Positions 9,421 to 18,122 are shown, counted from the first letter of the stretch. The stretch: DNA of 64,000 nt from Mesorhizobium sp. (GCA_004020315.1 SAQG01000012.1:92925-156924), one strand, 5' to 3'. Notes: generated from the sequence alone by a model not told the origin. Made by a program: numbers and translations.

Positions 9421-11574
9421 ATGCAGAAAATCGCAACGGCAATCTTCATGGTGCTCATGGGAATGGCTTTGGGCGCCCTGCTTTTCACGGTCGCCTATGC
9501 GGCGACGGATTGGGTCAGGACTGGCTCGCATGTCCTCTTTGACCAGTTGAACGCCAATCCAGTGCCGGTCATGCATTTGGCCTTGGCGGACGTGGCGGCG
9601 AGGGATTTCGGGCGGGTGCAATACGCCCTTGCCGCCGGTTTTGTCGGTTTCTTGTCGCCCCTGCTCGGCGTCTTCTTGATGCGGCCGAAGACGCGCAACG
9701 ATTCGCGCTTCATGACCATGCGCGATATATCCAAAGCAAGGTTGACCAAGGCCGGTGGTGTCTTCATCGGCCGCGCCGGCGGCAAGCTGGCCGAGGTTTT
9801 CAGGCCGCATCGCGACCCGCGCACCGGCAAAATCAGCCTCACTCGCCCGAAACTGATCGGCGGCAGAAAACTATGGGTGGATGGCGATGACGTGGGTGGC
9901 TTTGTCATCGGACCGCCGCGTTCCGGCAAAGGTGCTTCGATCATCATCCCGAATGCGTTGGTCTGGCCGCATTCGCTGGTCGTCCTCGATCTTCGTGGTG
10001 AAACCTACGCCGCGACTGCCGGCTACCGGTCGACCGTGAGCCAGGTTGTGCGCTTCGCGCCTGCCGACCCGGACGGCAAAACGGCCTGCTACAACCCGAT
10101 GGATTTCATCTCGTTGGATTCGGCGCAACGCGATATCGATCTGCGCAACATCGCCGCGGCGCTTTTCCCGCGGCCGCCCTCAAATGCAGACCCTTATTGG
10201 GTCAACGACGCCCGGCTTCTGTTCACCGGCATCGCTTCCTATGTGATGGAATCGCCATCGGTTCCGAACGAGAAAAAGACCTTCGCAACCATTCTGGAGA
10301 TCATGAACGGCGCGGAGCAGCCGCTCCTGGAATTCATCGGCTCGCTGCGGCAGGAGCGCCGGAGCGAATGCTCGCATTTCACGCTGCAAACCCTGTTGCC
10401 TTACTTCGATATGTCCGAGCGGCAGTTTTCCGGTATCTATGCTGGCGTGCGAACCGGCATGGCGCCGTTTCTCAACGAACGCCTCATGCGGGCCACCTCG
10501 CGCAGCACCTTCGACATTCGCAAGCTCAAGCGCGACCGCATCTCCCTTTATCTGGACGTGCGGCGCGAGCAGATCGCATCTCTCGGTCCCTTATTTAACG
10601 TTCTCATCACACAGATGATGAACTTCATGTCGGAAAGCTTGCCGCGTCCGAACGAGCATCAAGTGCTGGTGCTGTTGGATGAATTCCAGAACCTCGGCAA
10701 GCTTGAGAAGGTAACCGAAATGGCGAGCGTCCTGGGCGGCAACGGGGTGCCAATGTGGTTTTTTGTCCAATCGCTGAAGGCAGTGGATGAGATCTATCGC
10801 GAGGAAGGGCGCAAGACGCTCATCAACGCCGCGCGCGTCCAGATCTTTTTCGGCGCGCAGGACGCTGATGATCTACGCTATGTCTCCGAGCAACTGGGCG
10901 AGACGTCCGAAATGCAAAAGGATGTGACGCGTACCAAGGCAACTTTGTTCGACACCTATTACACGCGCTCGGTCCACAGTAAGGAAGTGCGTCGGCCACT
11001 GAGGCGACCAGACGAAATCCGCACTTTGGACAAAAACAAGGTGCTCATCCTGCCGCGCGGTCAATTGCCGATTCTCGGCACGCGAAACTTCTACTTCGCC
11101 GACGCCAAGCTCGCCCAACGTGCTTTCATGCCACTGCCGGCATCAATGGATGGTGCCCGCCCGAAAAGCCCTGCGGCTATCTCTTCTCAATCGGCTGCCT
11201 CGCGTTCGCTTCCTCCGATTTCGCCGCCAGCACCAACATACCGCTCGGGCATGGCTGACCAGCGCCTACGGCGCGGCGCCACCTTTGCTGCAAAAACTGG
11301 GCGTACGGCGTCGCCTCCACCGCGCCGGCTGACGATCACCAACGATCACCAGGGAACGACTGCTGTCACAGCAATGCTGCGCCCTGCCACCGTAGATTTT
11401 TCTGCCTTGGCGGCCAGAGCGGCAACAACACGCATAGCGCCCGAAAAAGAGGCGGCGGTGGCGGCAATCCTCGACAAGGTGCGGTCGTTCCGCGCCCACG
11501 CAACCGACACTGAGGCGTTTGACCGCAATTTGAGCGTCGTCGAGGACATCTTGCCTGATGCGCTCGACGGATGA
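9421..11574 (+). CDS. virD4: VirD4/TraG-type coupling protein
   Basis: 717-aa coupling ATPase that recruits the relaxosome to the T4SS. Two N-terminal membrane segments (about residues 5-27 and 66-85) precede the nucleotide-binding domain. Walker A (GPPRSGKGAS) is near 165-173 and Walker B (VLVLLDEFQN) near 414-423. The last 140 residues (about 570-717) are Pro/Ala/Ser-rich, low in complexity and unlike the conserved core; they may be a substrate-docking tail. It closes the T4SS operon: after its stop there is a new promoter for a toxin-antitoxin pair. A relaxase encoded nearby on the other strand is the likely substrate. Confidence 0.94.
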   Translation: MQKIATAIFMVLMGMALGALLFTVAYAATDWVRTGSHVLFDQLNANPVPVMHLALADVAARDFGRVQYALAAGFVGFLSPLLGVFLMRPKTRNDSRFMTMRDISKARLTKAGGVFIGRAGGKLAEVFRPHRDPRTGKISLTRPKLIGGRKLWVDGDDVGGFVIGPPRSGKGASIIIPNALVWPHSLVVLDLRGETYAATAGYRSTVSQVVRFAPADPDGKTACYNPMDFISLDSAQRDIDLRNIAAALFPRPPSNADPYWVNDARLLFTGIASYVMESPSVPNEKKTFATILEIMNGAEQPLLEFIGSLRQERRSECSHFTLQTLLPYFDMSERQFSGIYAGVRTGMAPFLNERLMRATSRSTFDIRKLKRDRISLYLDVRREQIASLGPLFNVLITQMMNFMSESLPRPNEHQVLVLLDEFQNLGKLEKVTEMASVLGGNGVPMWFFVQSLKAVDEIYREEGRKTLINAARVQIFFGAQDADDLRYVSEQLGETSEMQKDVTRTKATLFDTYYTRSVHSKEVRRPLRRPDEIRTLDKNKVLILPRGQLPILGTRNFYFADAKLAQRAFMPLPASMDGARPKSPAAISSQSAASRSLPPISPPAPTYRSGMADQRLRRGATFAAKTGRTASPPPRRLTITNDHQGTTAVTAMLRPATVDFSALAARAATTRIAPEKEAAVAAILDKVRSFRAHATDTEAFDRNLSVVEDILPDALDG

Positions 11575-11579
11575 ACTTC

Positions 11580-11628
11580 GTAATGACATTGACATTACGC
11601 AGCGCTGTGCTAGATGAAGCTATAGGAG
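11580..11628 (+). promoter_or_regulatory. Promoter and operator of the DUF1778/GNAT toxin-antitoxin operon
   Basis: A TTGACA hexamer lies at 11589-11594, with a weak -10 (TAGATG) at 11611-11616. The inverted repeat GTAATG (11580-11585) / CATTAC (11593-11598) overlaps the -35, as expected for an autoregulatory operator bound by the ribbon-helix-helix antitoxin. A ribosome binding site AGGAG is at 11624-11628, nine bases before the ATG. Confidence 0.6.
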
Positions 11629-11637
11629 ATCCTAGCC

Positions 11638-12416
<779 letters not shown>

Positions 12417-12576
12417 CAAAGGCCGTATGCACGCATGACGGCGTGAGCGGATTCTAACCAACATCCACGGCAGCGAGGTCCCATGGCCGCTTAGGACATG
12501 AGCTGGCAAAGCCTCGAATGGGCGGGGAACATTTCGCTATCAGCGCCAGCCGCTGAACAAATCAGTACGACCTTCT

Positions 12577-14748
12577 TCAACGCTCGTAGTCGTTCTCGTT
12601 TGAGCGCTGGGTCTTGCGGTTCAGTTCTTCCGCCTCACGCGTCTTCTGCTTGTCGGCGTCTTGCTTGGCCTTCGTCTGCCCAGCGCCGGCGCGCGGCGTC
12701 TCTGGCTGGCGGGGATCGTCTCGCGCGGGAAGATCTCGACCTCGCCCCTCGCGCTCGGGGAGAGGCTCGCCGCCGCTGCCACCGCCGCGCCGCTGCTGCT
12801 GGCGCTCGAATTGCAGCCGCGCCAGCCGGTCGTGCATCTTGTCGTTGACCTCCTCGCGATACTGTTCGAACGGCGCTTGCTGAGCTGGCGGCAGCGTCTC
12901 GCGCATGTTGTCGAATGCTTGATTGACGCGGGCCATCTGACGCCGCATTTCAAGGGGGGTCTGCGCCATGTCCAAATCTCCTATCAGTGCGTTCAACTCT
13001 CTCATACCGAGATGGGACAGGAAAGACGTTTGCGCCGGCTGGTCGGCTCCGCGCTGCGCGGCAGGTCGTGCCGGTCCCTCCACCGCTCGATGGCGTTGGA
13101 GCTGACGAATGGTGTTGCCAATCGACTCGGCCGCTGTAAGCGCCTGGCCCACCACGCCAACCGCGCGCATCGCTGTCACGGTCTTTTGCCACGCGGTCGC
13201 GATTGCGTCACCGTTCACGACAAGCGCCTGCTGATCGATCCGGCGCTGCCGTTTGGCCTCAACCCGCTCGATCGTCTTTGCGCTGACTTGATAGCGAGGA
13301 TCACGCTTGGCCCGGCTATAAGCCCCGGCATGCTCCTTGGTGAAGGGCCGCGTCATCGCGTGATCCATCCGCCGCGTCGCGACCATCGCAATGCCGTTCT
13401 CGCGTGCTTTCTCCGCAAACGTCTCGCGCCAGGCAACGAGATCTGGCTTGTAGAATTTCAGCCGCTCACCGTCGGCTGACCGTGCCTGCACCATCGCATG
13501 GACATGAACATGCTTCGTATCCTTGTGATGCGCCAGGACGAATTTGTATCCCGGCGCGCGCTCCTCGAGCACGGCACGCGCCGCAGCCATGACGGCGTTG
13601 GCGTCAGTGCCGGCCCTCGCCGAAAAAAGCAGGTGATAGGCATTGCGGCGCTCGCGGCCTGAAAGCTGGGGACGCCATTGTTCATAGACCGACGCCGCTG
13701 CCTTGGCGGGATTCTTCATCCCCCGAACTGGTTCGCCATTCGCATGACGGACTTGCCTGTGGGCGCGGATGAATTTCTGTAGGAAATACTTCGCCTTGCG
13801 TTCATGGCCGACGGCAGCGATCACCTCGGCTGTGGCCGCAACGCCGGACGCAGCCATACCCTCGCACAACCGCGCCTCTATTTTGTCGAGCGCCTTGCTG
13901 CGTGAATTCTCCCGGCCGCCGGCAAGCACCTTGGCAAGCGGTCCCGCGCGTTCATCGGTGTGCGCGTAGACCTCCACGATCCGGCCGTCGCGTGCATAGA
14001 CGAATGGCTGCGACCCAAATGCCCTGTTCAGCGCCTCGCTTAGATCTGGTTCAGTGACGTCGCCGGCCAGCTCGAAACGCACCTCGATAAAATTCGTGTT
14101 TTCCAGCGGCGGTTCGAACGTTTCGCAAAACGTCTCCAGGAACGCTTTGCGCGCAGCGCCCGTCGCGAGAACCTGGCCGTCCTCGTCGAAAATCTCGATA
14201 TCGTGCTTCTCGCCCTTTTCGTCCTCTCGCCTGCCGATATAGTTGAGCAAGCGCGACGCAGCCTCCTTGGTCGATGGCGGATTGGGCATCACCTTGAAAA
14301 CGGCAGGCTGCGCGCCCGCAGCATAGCCGGCTCGCGCCGCCACTGCTCGAGCCTGATAAGCGGCCCGCGCCGGCCTTCCTGCGCCGGCCTGGCGACCGGC
14401 GCCACGCCCGCCGCGCTCCCCACGGCCACCACCGCCGCGCCGCTTCCAGTCCTCCTCCTCTTCCGGCTGGAAACCGGCGAGAGTAGCGGTATAGACCATG
14501 ATCGGCGCGCTGGCGGGCTTTGCCGAATGCACCGGCGCCGCGGCCCTCGGACCCCCACTCAATGTCGACCGCCGATGAGATGCGCCTGCAGCAGTGCCCT
14601 CATCACCCTTCAGCGACTGGAACGCGCCGACCTCGCGGCGAGCGCCCGCTGCAGCCTTGTCTTCGTCCAGGTCCTCACGCTGCATGATCAATGCGCCCTG
14701 CAGATAGCGCTCGATTTCGGCGGCGTATCCGGCAAGGCGGCGGCTCAT
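12577..14748 (-). CDS. Conjugative relaxase, VirD2/MobP-like HUH nuclease
   Basis: 723-aa relaxase that should nick oriT and pilot the transferred strand. The HUH signature HVHVH (within HKDTKHVHVHAMV) is near residues 408-414. A candidate nucleophile Tyr is near 170 (LLNYIGR), resembling the N-terminal motif of VirD2/TraI relaxases. About 160 residues precede it and include an acidic EEEED and a Gly/Arg-rich run, an unusual extension for a family whose catalytic Tyr is normally near the N-terminus. The C-terminal 150 residues are hydrophilic and Arg/Lys/Gln-rich, as expected for a T4SS export signal. The ATG overlaps the MobC-like stop (ATGA), which supports the long start. Confidence 0.88.
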   Translation of the reverse strand: MSRRLAGYAAEIERYLQGALIMQREDLDEDKAAAGARREVGAFQSLKGDEGTAAGASHRRSTLSGGPRAAAPVHSAKPASAPIMVYTATLAGFQPEEEEDWKRRGGGGRGERGGRGAGRQAGAGRPARAAYQARAVAARAGYAAGAQPAVFKVMPNPPSTKEAASRLLNYIGRREDEKGEKHDIEIFDEDGQVLATGAARKAFLETFCETFEPPLENTNFIEVRFELAGDVTEPDLSEALNRAFGSQPFVYARDGRIVEVYAHTDERAGPLAKVLAGGRENSRSKALDKIEARLCEGMAASGVAATAEVIAAVGHERKAKYFLQKFIRAHRQVRHANGEPVRGMKNPAKAAASVYEQWRPQLSGRERRNAYHLLFSARAGTDANAVMAAARAVLEERAPGYKFVLAHHKDTKHVHVHAMVQARSADGERLKFYKPDLVAWRETFAEKARENGIAMVATRRMDHAMTRPFTKEHAGAYSRAKRDPRYQVSAKTIERVEAKRQRRIDQQALVVNGDAIATAWQKTVTAMRAVGVVGQALTAAESIGNTIRQLQRHRAVEGPARPAAQRGADQPAQTSFLSHLGMRELNALIGDLDMAQTPLEMRRQMARVNQAFDNMRETLPPAQQAPFEQYREEVNDKMHDRLARLQFERQQQRRGGGSGGEPLPEREGRGRDLPARDDPRQPETPRAGAGQTKAKQDADKQKTREAEELNRKTQRSNENDYER

Positions 14749-15152
14749 GGCTTGGCGCTCTTCGTCTTACGGGACCGCAAGGTCATCGCTTTCAGTTCCT
14801 CGCGAAACTGCCGCACCAGATCGCCCACCGCGATCAGCGCCTGTTCGAGATCCTCGTCATACCCCACACGGCCGTCATTCATGGCACGGACTGCCTGATT
14901 GAAATTGATGCCGACGCGACGCAGCTGATCGCTCAACTCCACGATGGCCGGTTGGAGCGTCTCCGTCGCGACCGGCAGATGGCCGCCCTCTGCCCGCACC
15001 AGCCGTCGAATGACCTCGCTGACCGTCACACCGTCTCGCTGCGCCGCAGCTTTGAGGCTGGCCAACTCGTCGGTCGAAAACCGGATGTGCGTCACCTCGC
15101 CATAGCGTCGTGACGCGCTCCGTACCGTTGCTTCCCTGGTTCCTGCGTCCAT
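14745..15152 (-). CDS. MobC-like relaxosome accessory protein
   Basis: 135-aa probable oriT-binding accessory protein. The N-terminal part HIRFSTDELASLKAAAQRDGVTVSEVIRRL has the ribbon-helix-helix pattern, and the second half (QLRRVGINFNQAVRAMN) matches MobC-family relaxosome proteins. It is the first gene of the - strand mob operon, overlaps the relaxase start by 4 bp, and its ATG is 46 bp from the predicted oriT inverted repeat it would bind. TraJ of RP4 occupies the equivalent place and role. Confidence 0.82.
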   Translation of the reverse strand: MDAGTREATVRSASRRYGEVTHIRFSTDELASLKAAAQRDGVTVSEVIRRLVRAEGGHLPVATETLQPAIVELSDQLRRVGINFNQAVRAMNDGRVGYDEDLEQALIAVGDLVRQFREELKAMTLRSRKTKSAKP

Positions 15153-15197
15153 GTCTCAAGCCCGCTTGCGGGCGCTAAGGCCCGACAGGGCCGCGCC

Positions 15198-15235
15198 GCC
15201 TATTTTGTGTGTATCACAAAATAGGCTATCCTGCC
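15198..15235 (+). other. oriT: Predicted origin of transfer (oriT): inverted repeat plus nic
   Basis: A perfect 12-bp inverted repeat has arms at 15198-15209 and 15215-15226 with a 5-bp loop. It is followed immediately by TATCCTG at 15227-15233 and CC at 15234-15235. IncP oriT and Ti T-borders are cleaved within (T)ATCCTG|C or T, with the IncP inverted repeat on the 5' side of the cleaved strand; the arrangement here is the same. The predicted nick is after 15233 on the + strand, so transfer would start at 15234 and move to higher coordinates. The site lies between the mob operon and the VirC1-like gene. Confidence 0.8.
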
Positions 15236-15607
15236 AATAAGACCAGAGACAAGACATAGGTAAATTTTCTCTCTCAATCGCCATGCTGTTGCTGACGGCG
15301 GGTCCCTGGCGGCCCTCCCCCGTGGCGCTCCGTTGCGAAGTTTCCGTGGCGATTTGGTGCGTTGTGCCCATGATGACTTGTCTCCATGTTAACATCTAAA
15401 GGCGCGCTGACCTGAGAAGCCGCTCACGCTGCCGTCGGCTTAATCAGAGCTGGCCAATAAGAAATCGAAGCAGGAGGCGTGTGAGCCGCCTTTGTTGACA
15501 AACGGACATGTTCGCATCGTACTATGTTGCGATGGGAACATGTTGATTTGGTACTATGTATCCGTGATGACTTGTTTCCATGTTAACATAGAAACAACGA
15601 GCGCCTG
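15230..15607 (+). repeat. 378-bp tandem duplication, copy 1
   Basis: Direct repeat with a 378-bp period; copy 2 is 15608-15985. The two copies differ at one base by eye (C at 15244, A at 15622) plus one base at the junction. Copy 1 begins inside the nic motif at the CCTG of TATCCTG. Each copy carries two versions of a 25-bp motif ending in the palindrome ATGTTAACAT (15371-15395 and 15565-15589 here) and two GTACTATGT motifs. The near identity implies a recent duplication. Confidence 0.93.
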
Positions 15608-15985
15608 CCTGCCAATAAGACAAGAGACAAGACATAGGTAAATTTTCTCTCTCAATCGCCATGCTGTTGCTGACGGCGGGTCCCTGGCGGCCCTCCCCCG
15701 TGGCGCTCCGTTGCGAAGTTTCCGTGGCGATTTGGTGCGTTGTGCCCATGATGACTTGTCTCCATGTTAACATCTAAAGGCGCGCTGACCTGAGAAGCCG
15801 CTCACGCTGCCGTCGGCTTAATCAGAGCTGGCCAATAAGAAATCGAAGCAGGAGGCGTGTGAGCCGCCTTTGTTGACAAACGGACATGTTCGCATCGTAC
15901 TATGTTGCGATGGGAACATGTTGATTTGGTACTATGTATCCGTGATGACTTGTTTCCATGTTAACATAGAAACAACGAGCGCCTA
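15608..15985 (+). repeat. 378-bp tandem duplication, copy 2, upstream of the VirC1-like gene
   Basis: Second copy of the unit at 15230-15607. It starts CCTGCC but is preceded by GCG-rich sequence rather than TATC, so it lacks a full nic site and its upstream inverted repeat. The 25-bp ATGTTAACAT-containing motif recurs at 15749-15773 and 15943-15967. The copy ends 16 bp before the VirC1-like ATG and so supplies that gene's promoter region. The identical 83-codon open frames in the two copies look non-coding. Confidence 0.93.
15873..15903 (+). promoter_or_regulatory. Possible promoter of the VirC1/VirC2-like operon
   Basis: TTGACA at 15873-15878 and TACTAT at 15898-15903 could be -35 and -10 boxes, but the 19-bp spacing is long. 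An identical pair is in copy 1 at 15495-15500 and 15520-15525. ATGTTAACAT palindromes between here and the start codon are candidate operators. A ribosome binding site (TGGAGG) lies at 15988-15993. Confidence 0.35.
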
Positions 15986-16001
15986 CCTGGAGGACGCGAC
16001 C

Positions 16002-16682
16002 ATGATCATTTCAGCCGCCATCCCCAAGGGAGGGACTGGCAAATCTACCCTTCTGCGGACACTCGCATCCGTGGCTTTGCACCGGGGCTATTCCGTCACC
16101 CTGATTGACGGCGACCAGCGTCAGAATATGAGCCGGTGGTTTCAGATGCTCGATGACGCCGGAAACCGCCCCGACAAACTCAAGCTCGTGAGCGCGACGT
16201 CACCGCAGGATATCCTCGAAGCCGCCGGCAAGCATAATGGCGAGCGTTCCGTCGTCCTGATCGACACCGAAGGCACTACGAATGACAATCTCATGGCCGG
16301 GCTGTTCGCATCGGACATCGTCGTCGTCCCGGTCTATTTTGCGCTCGATGACGTGACGGCCGCCATCCAGATCACCGACCACTACATTCCGTTGGCGGTC
16401 GAGACCCGAGGGCGGCCGTTGCCGGCGATATTCGTTCTGACGAAACAGACCATCATCGATGGCAGGGCGCGTGCTCTGACCGAACTGCGCGCAATCATCC
16501 AGGCCAACGGCACGCCGATCGCCGAACACGTGCTGCACAACCGTGTCGCCTACCGCGATCTGCAGACCGGCCAGACCCTTTACAGTCCGTCCGAGCCTGA
16601 TGCGAAAGCCATTGCCGAAAGCGAAGGAGTTTTTGACGATGTCCTGCAAACGTTCATTGAAGCCACGAGGCATGCGGCATGA
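16002..16682 (+). CDS. VirC1-like ParA-family ATPase
   Basis: 226-aa deviant-Walker ATPase. The start at 16002 is chosen because the product then begins MIISAAIPKGGTGKS, with the Walker A motif (KGGTGKS) at residues 9-15 and a ribosome binding site 8 bp upstream; the open frame runs further 5' into the repeat without coding character. Walker A' is the LIDGDQR segment and Walker B VVLIDTEG. Size and position beside oriT, followed by a ribbon-helix-helix partner, fit VirC1, which brings the relaxosome to the T4SS at the cell pole. A classical plasmid ParA is possible, but no ParB is adjacent. Confidence 0.75.
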   Translation: MIISAAIPKGGTGKSTLLRTLASVALHRGYSVTLIDGDQRQNMSRWFQMLDDAGNRPDKLKLVSATSPQDILEAAGKHNGERSVVLIDTEGTTNDNLMAGLFASDIVVVPVYFALDDVTAAIQITDHYIPLAVETRGRPLPAIFVLTKQTIIDGRARALTELRAIIQANGTPIAEHVLHNRVAYRDLQTGQTLYSPSEPDAKAIAESEGVFDDVLQTFIEATRHAA

Positions 16683-17089
16683 GCGACGAAACCGCTCCTA
16701 AAACCAGCGACGACAAGAAAGCCCGTATGTTGAAGGCGATCTCGACACAGCCGCCAGCGCTTCCGAGCATGTTCATTTCCCCGCCGAAGACGGAGGATCA
16801 GAAGCCGGAGCCGACGGCGGGACCTGTTCCGACGCAGGCGGCCGACGCGGCACCGGCGGCAGCCCCCGATTTTCGCAAACTGCTGCGGCAAGGTCAGAAG
16901 AGGGACCCCATTGCCGGCAAAAAATTTCGCGAGGAGGAGACGGTTCGTTGTGGTTACTATCTGACCGCCTTGGAGCAGCGCCAGTTCAAGCTGCTGGCGA
17001 TCAGCAACGGACATAGCATGACCGAGTTGCTGCGCAAGGCGGTGCAGGACTACATCCGTGCCCACAAGCACAAACTGCCGAAGGAATAA
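16679..17089 (+). CDS. VirC2-like DNA-binding partner
   Basis: 136-aa protein overlapping the VirC1-like stop by 4 bp. The first 75 residues are Pro/Ala-rich and probably disordered. The C-terminal 60 residues (GYYLTALEQRQFKLLAISNGHSMTELLRKAVQDY) look like the ribbon-helix-helix fold of VirC2, which binds the overdrive sequence near T-borders. The nearby ATGTTAACAT-containing repeats are candidate binding sites. The name is inferred from domain and context; overall sequence similarity to Ti VirC2 cannot be judged here. Confidence 0.65.
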   Translation: MSDETAPKTSDDKKARMLKAISTQPPALPSMFISPPKTEDQKPEPTAGPVPTQAADAAPAAAPDFRKLLRQGQKRDPIAGKKFREEETVRCGYYLTALEQRQFKLLAISNGHSMTELLRKAVQDYIRAHKHKLPKE

Positions 17090-17148
17090 GCGGCGGTATG
17101 GAAGTCGCTCTCCCGTGTTGTGATGGGCGATGTTCATGGCTCTTTGCG

Positions 17149-17210
17149 ATCGGAAAAAAGAGTCGGCGACGGAGTGCTCCATGGCCGGCCTGAGTTTGCA
17201 TCCGACTAGA
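17149..17210. repeat. Degenerate copy of the 17712-17777 palindrome
   Basis: The core TCGGCGACGGAGTG...CCAT...GGCCGGCC and the closing GCATCCGACTAG match the large palindrome 560 bp downstream, including its loop, but the arms no longer pair well. It looks like a decayed copy of the same mobile or regulatory repeat. It lies 60 bp beyond the VirC2-like stop. Confidence 0.6.
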
Positions 17211-17331
17211 CTTGGATTGGTTGAGGCGTTTTAGTAGTCCGCCGTGGATTCCGTCGCGCTCCGGACGATTGCCGGCAGCGGCTCTATCCTCGATTAGCAT
17301 AGTGGCGACGTCGTCGGTGCGAACCACGCTA

Positions 17332-17472
17332 ATGCGCTGGGCCAAAAAAGTTCCCGCGATGTTCAGGCATGATCCGCTGTTTCGTTATGCCACCATCGCC
17401 GCTGTTCTGGCTTTGATCTTTTTGGCTGTCAGTATGGTTCAGCATGTCGGCGGCACAGCACAGGCGGCCTGA
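17332..17472 (+). CDS. Possible small membrane protein
   Basis: 46-codon frame beginning MRWAKKVPAMF, with one strong hydrophobic segment (YATIAAVLALIFLAVSMV) and a short tail. The frame is open further upstream, but that part has no coding character. No family is recognised. The hydrophobic segment and position after virC2 make a membrane microprotein plausible, but it could be chance. Confidence 0.35.
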   Translation: MRWAKKVPAMFRHDPLFRYATIAAVLALIFLAVSMVQHVGGTAQAA

Positions 17473-17711
17473 CCTTCACGCCCGCCAAGGCGCTTAACGA
17501 CGCGCTCACCGGCTGACGGGGTTGACCAGCCGCGGAACAGAAGGAACCTTCCGAGCTTCAGCGGCTGTCTGCTGCTGACACGGCCAATCATGTCATTGGA
17601 CATTCCCCGATACCGCTTTTTGCCTCCCGACATGAAAGACGCGCGTCGGCGTTGGAGGTTCGATCGTGCGACCGGGACATCGACGAGGTTGAGTAGTTGA
17701 TGTTCGTGGTT

Positions 17712-17777
17712 GTCGGCATGCATAAAAAAGGCCGGCGACGGAGTGATCCATCGCCGGCCTTTTTTATGCATGCCGAC
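17712..17777. terminator. Large perfect palindrome, bidirectional terminator
   Basis: Arms of 27 bp (17712-17738 and 17751-17777) pair perfectly around a 12-bp loop. Each side has a GC-rich stem (GGCCGGCGA) flanked by six A or six T, so it forms an intrinsic terminator in both directions. It lies just after the stop of the - strand gene ending at 17795 and can also stop transcripts coming from virC. The arms continue beyond the T-run (ATGCATGCCGAC), longer than a terminator needs. Confidence 0.85.
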
Positions 17778-17794
17778 TAGTAAGAGCGGTTCAG

Positions 17795-18100
17795 CTATTT
17801 CAGAAATTCGGCAAGGCCCAGTCGGGCTGCCGCTCCGGCAGCGACCTTGTCTTCGATGAGTTTCGAGGAGACCTCCGCCGACAGTGGCATGAAGTCGAAA
17901 CTGCATGCCAGGGCAGCCCGGTGAAGATCCTCCAGCCTCTCGAACGCGTGACCGCATGTACCGAGCCAGAGTGCGGGATCATCCGTGACCTCATGGTGAA
18001 ACGCCTGCAGGAAGAAGGTCTGAAGCGGCGGATCGTAGCCGATGATGGCTTCCGGGTCCGAGCGGCCCTGTCCGGTGACGGTGATGGTGTAGCGGCTCAT
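17795..18100 (-). CDS. Conserved hypothetical plasmid protein downstream of DUF736
   Basis: 101-aa protein starting MSRYTITVTGQ at 18100, with a strong ribosome binding site (AAAGGAGG) upstream; a longer frame to 18163 lacks support. It contains IIGYDPPLQTFFLQAF and two Cys. No function is recognised. It lies 59 bp after the DUF736 gene, with a 13-bp hairpin between them, and ends at the bidirectional terminator. The two genes probably form an operon that would be the first - strand unit to enter a recipient. Confidence 0.75.
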   Translation of the reverse strand: MSRYTITVTGQGRSDPEAIIGYDPPLQTFFLQAFHHEVTDDPALWLGTCGHAFERLEDLHRAALACSFDFMPLSAEVSSKLIEDKVAAGAAARLGLAEFLK

Positions 18101-18122
18101 TGCAACCTCCTTTTGCCAGTGG

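Noticed and set aside
8367..9488. 373-codon - strand open frame over virB11.
   Set aside because: Antisense shadow of a clear traffic ATPase gene.
15156..15773. Two open frames with identical N-termini (about 50 residues) on the - strand.
   Set aside because: They are the same non-coding DNA duplicated in the 378-bp tandem repeat. They lack ribosome binding sites and lie across oriT and the virC promoter region.
16002..16682. Reading the ATPase gene as a plasmid partition parA that would mark a replicon.
   Set aside because: No parB, parS cluster or rep gene is adjacent. The size, the ribbon-helix-helix partner and the position beside oriT fit VirC1 better, though this is not proven.
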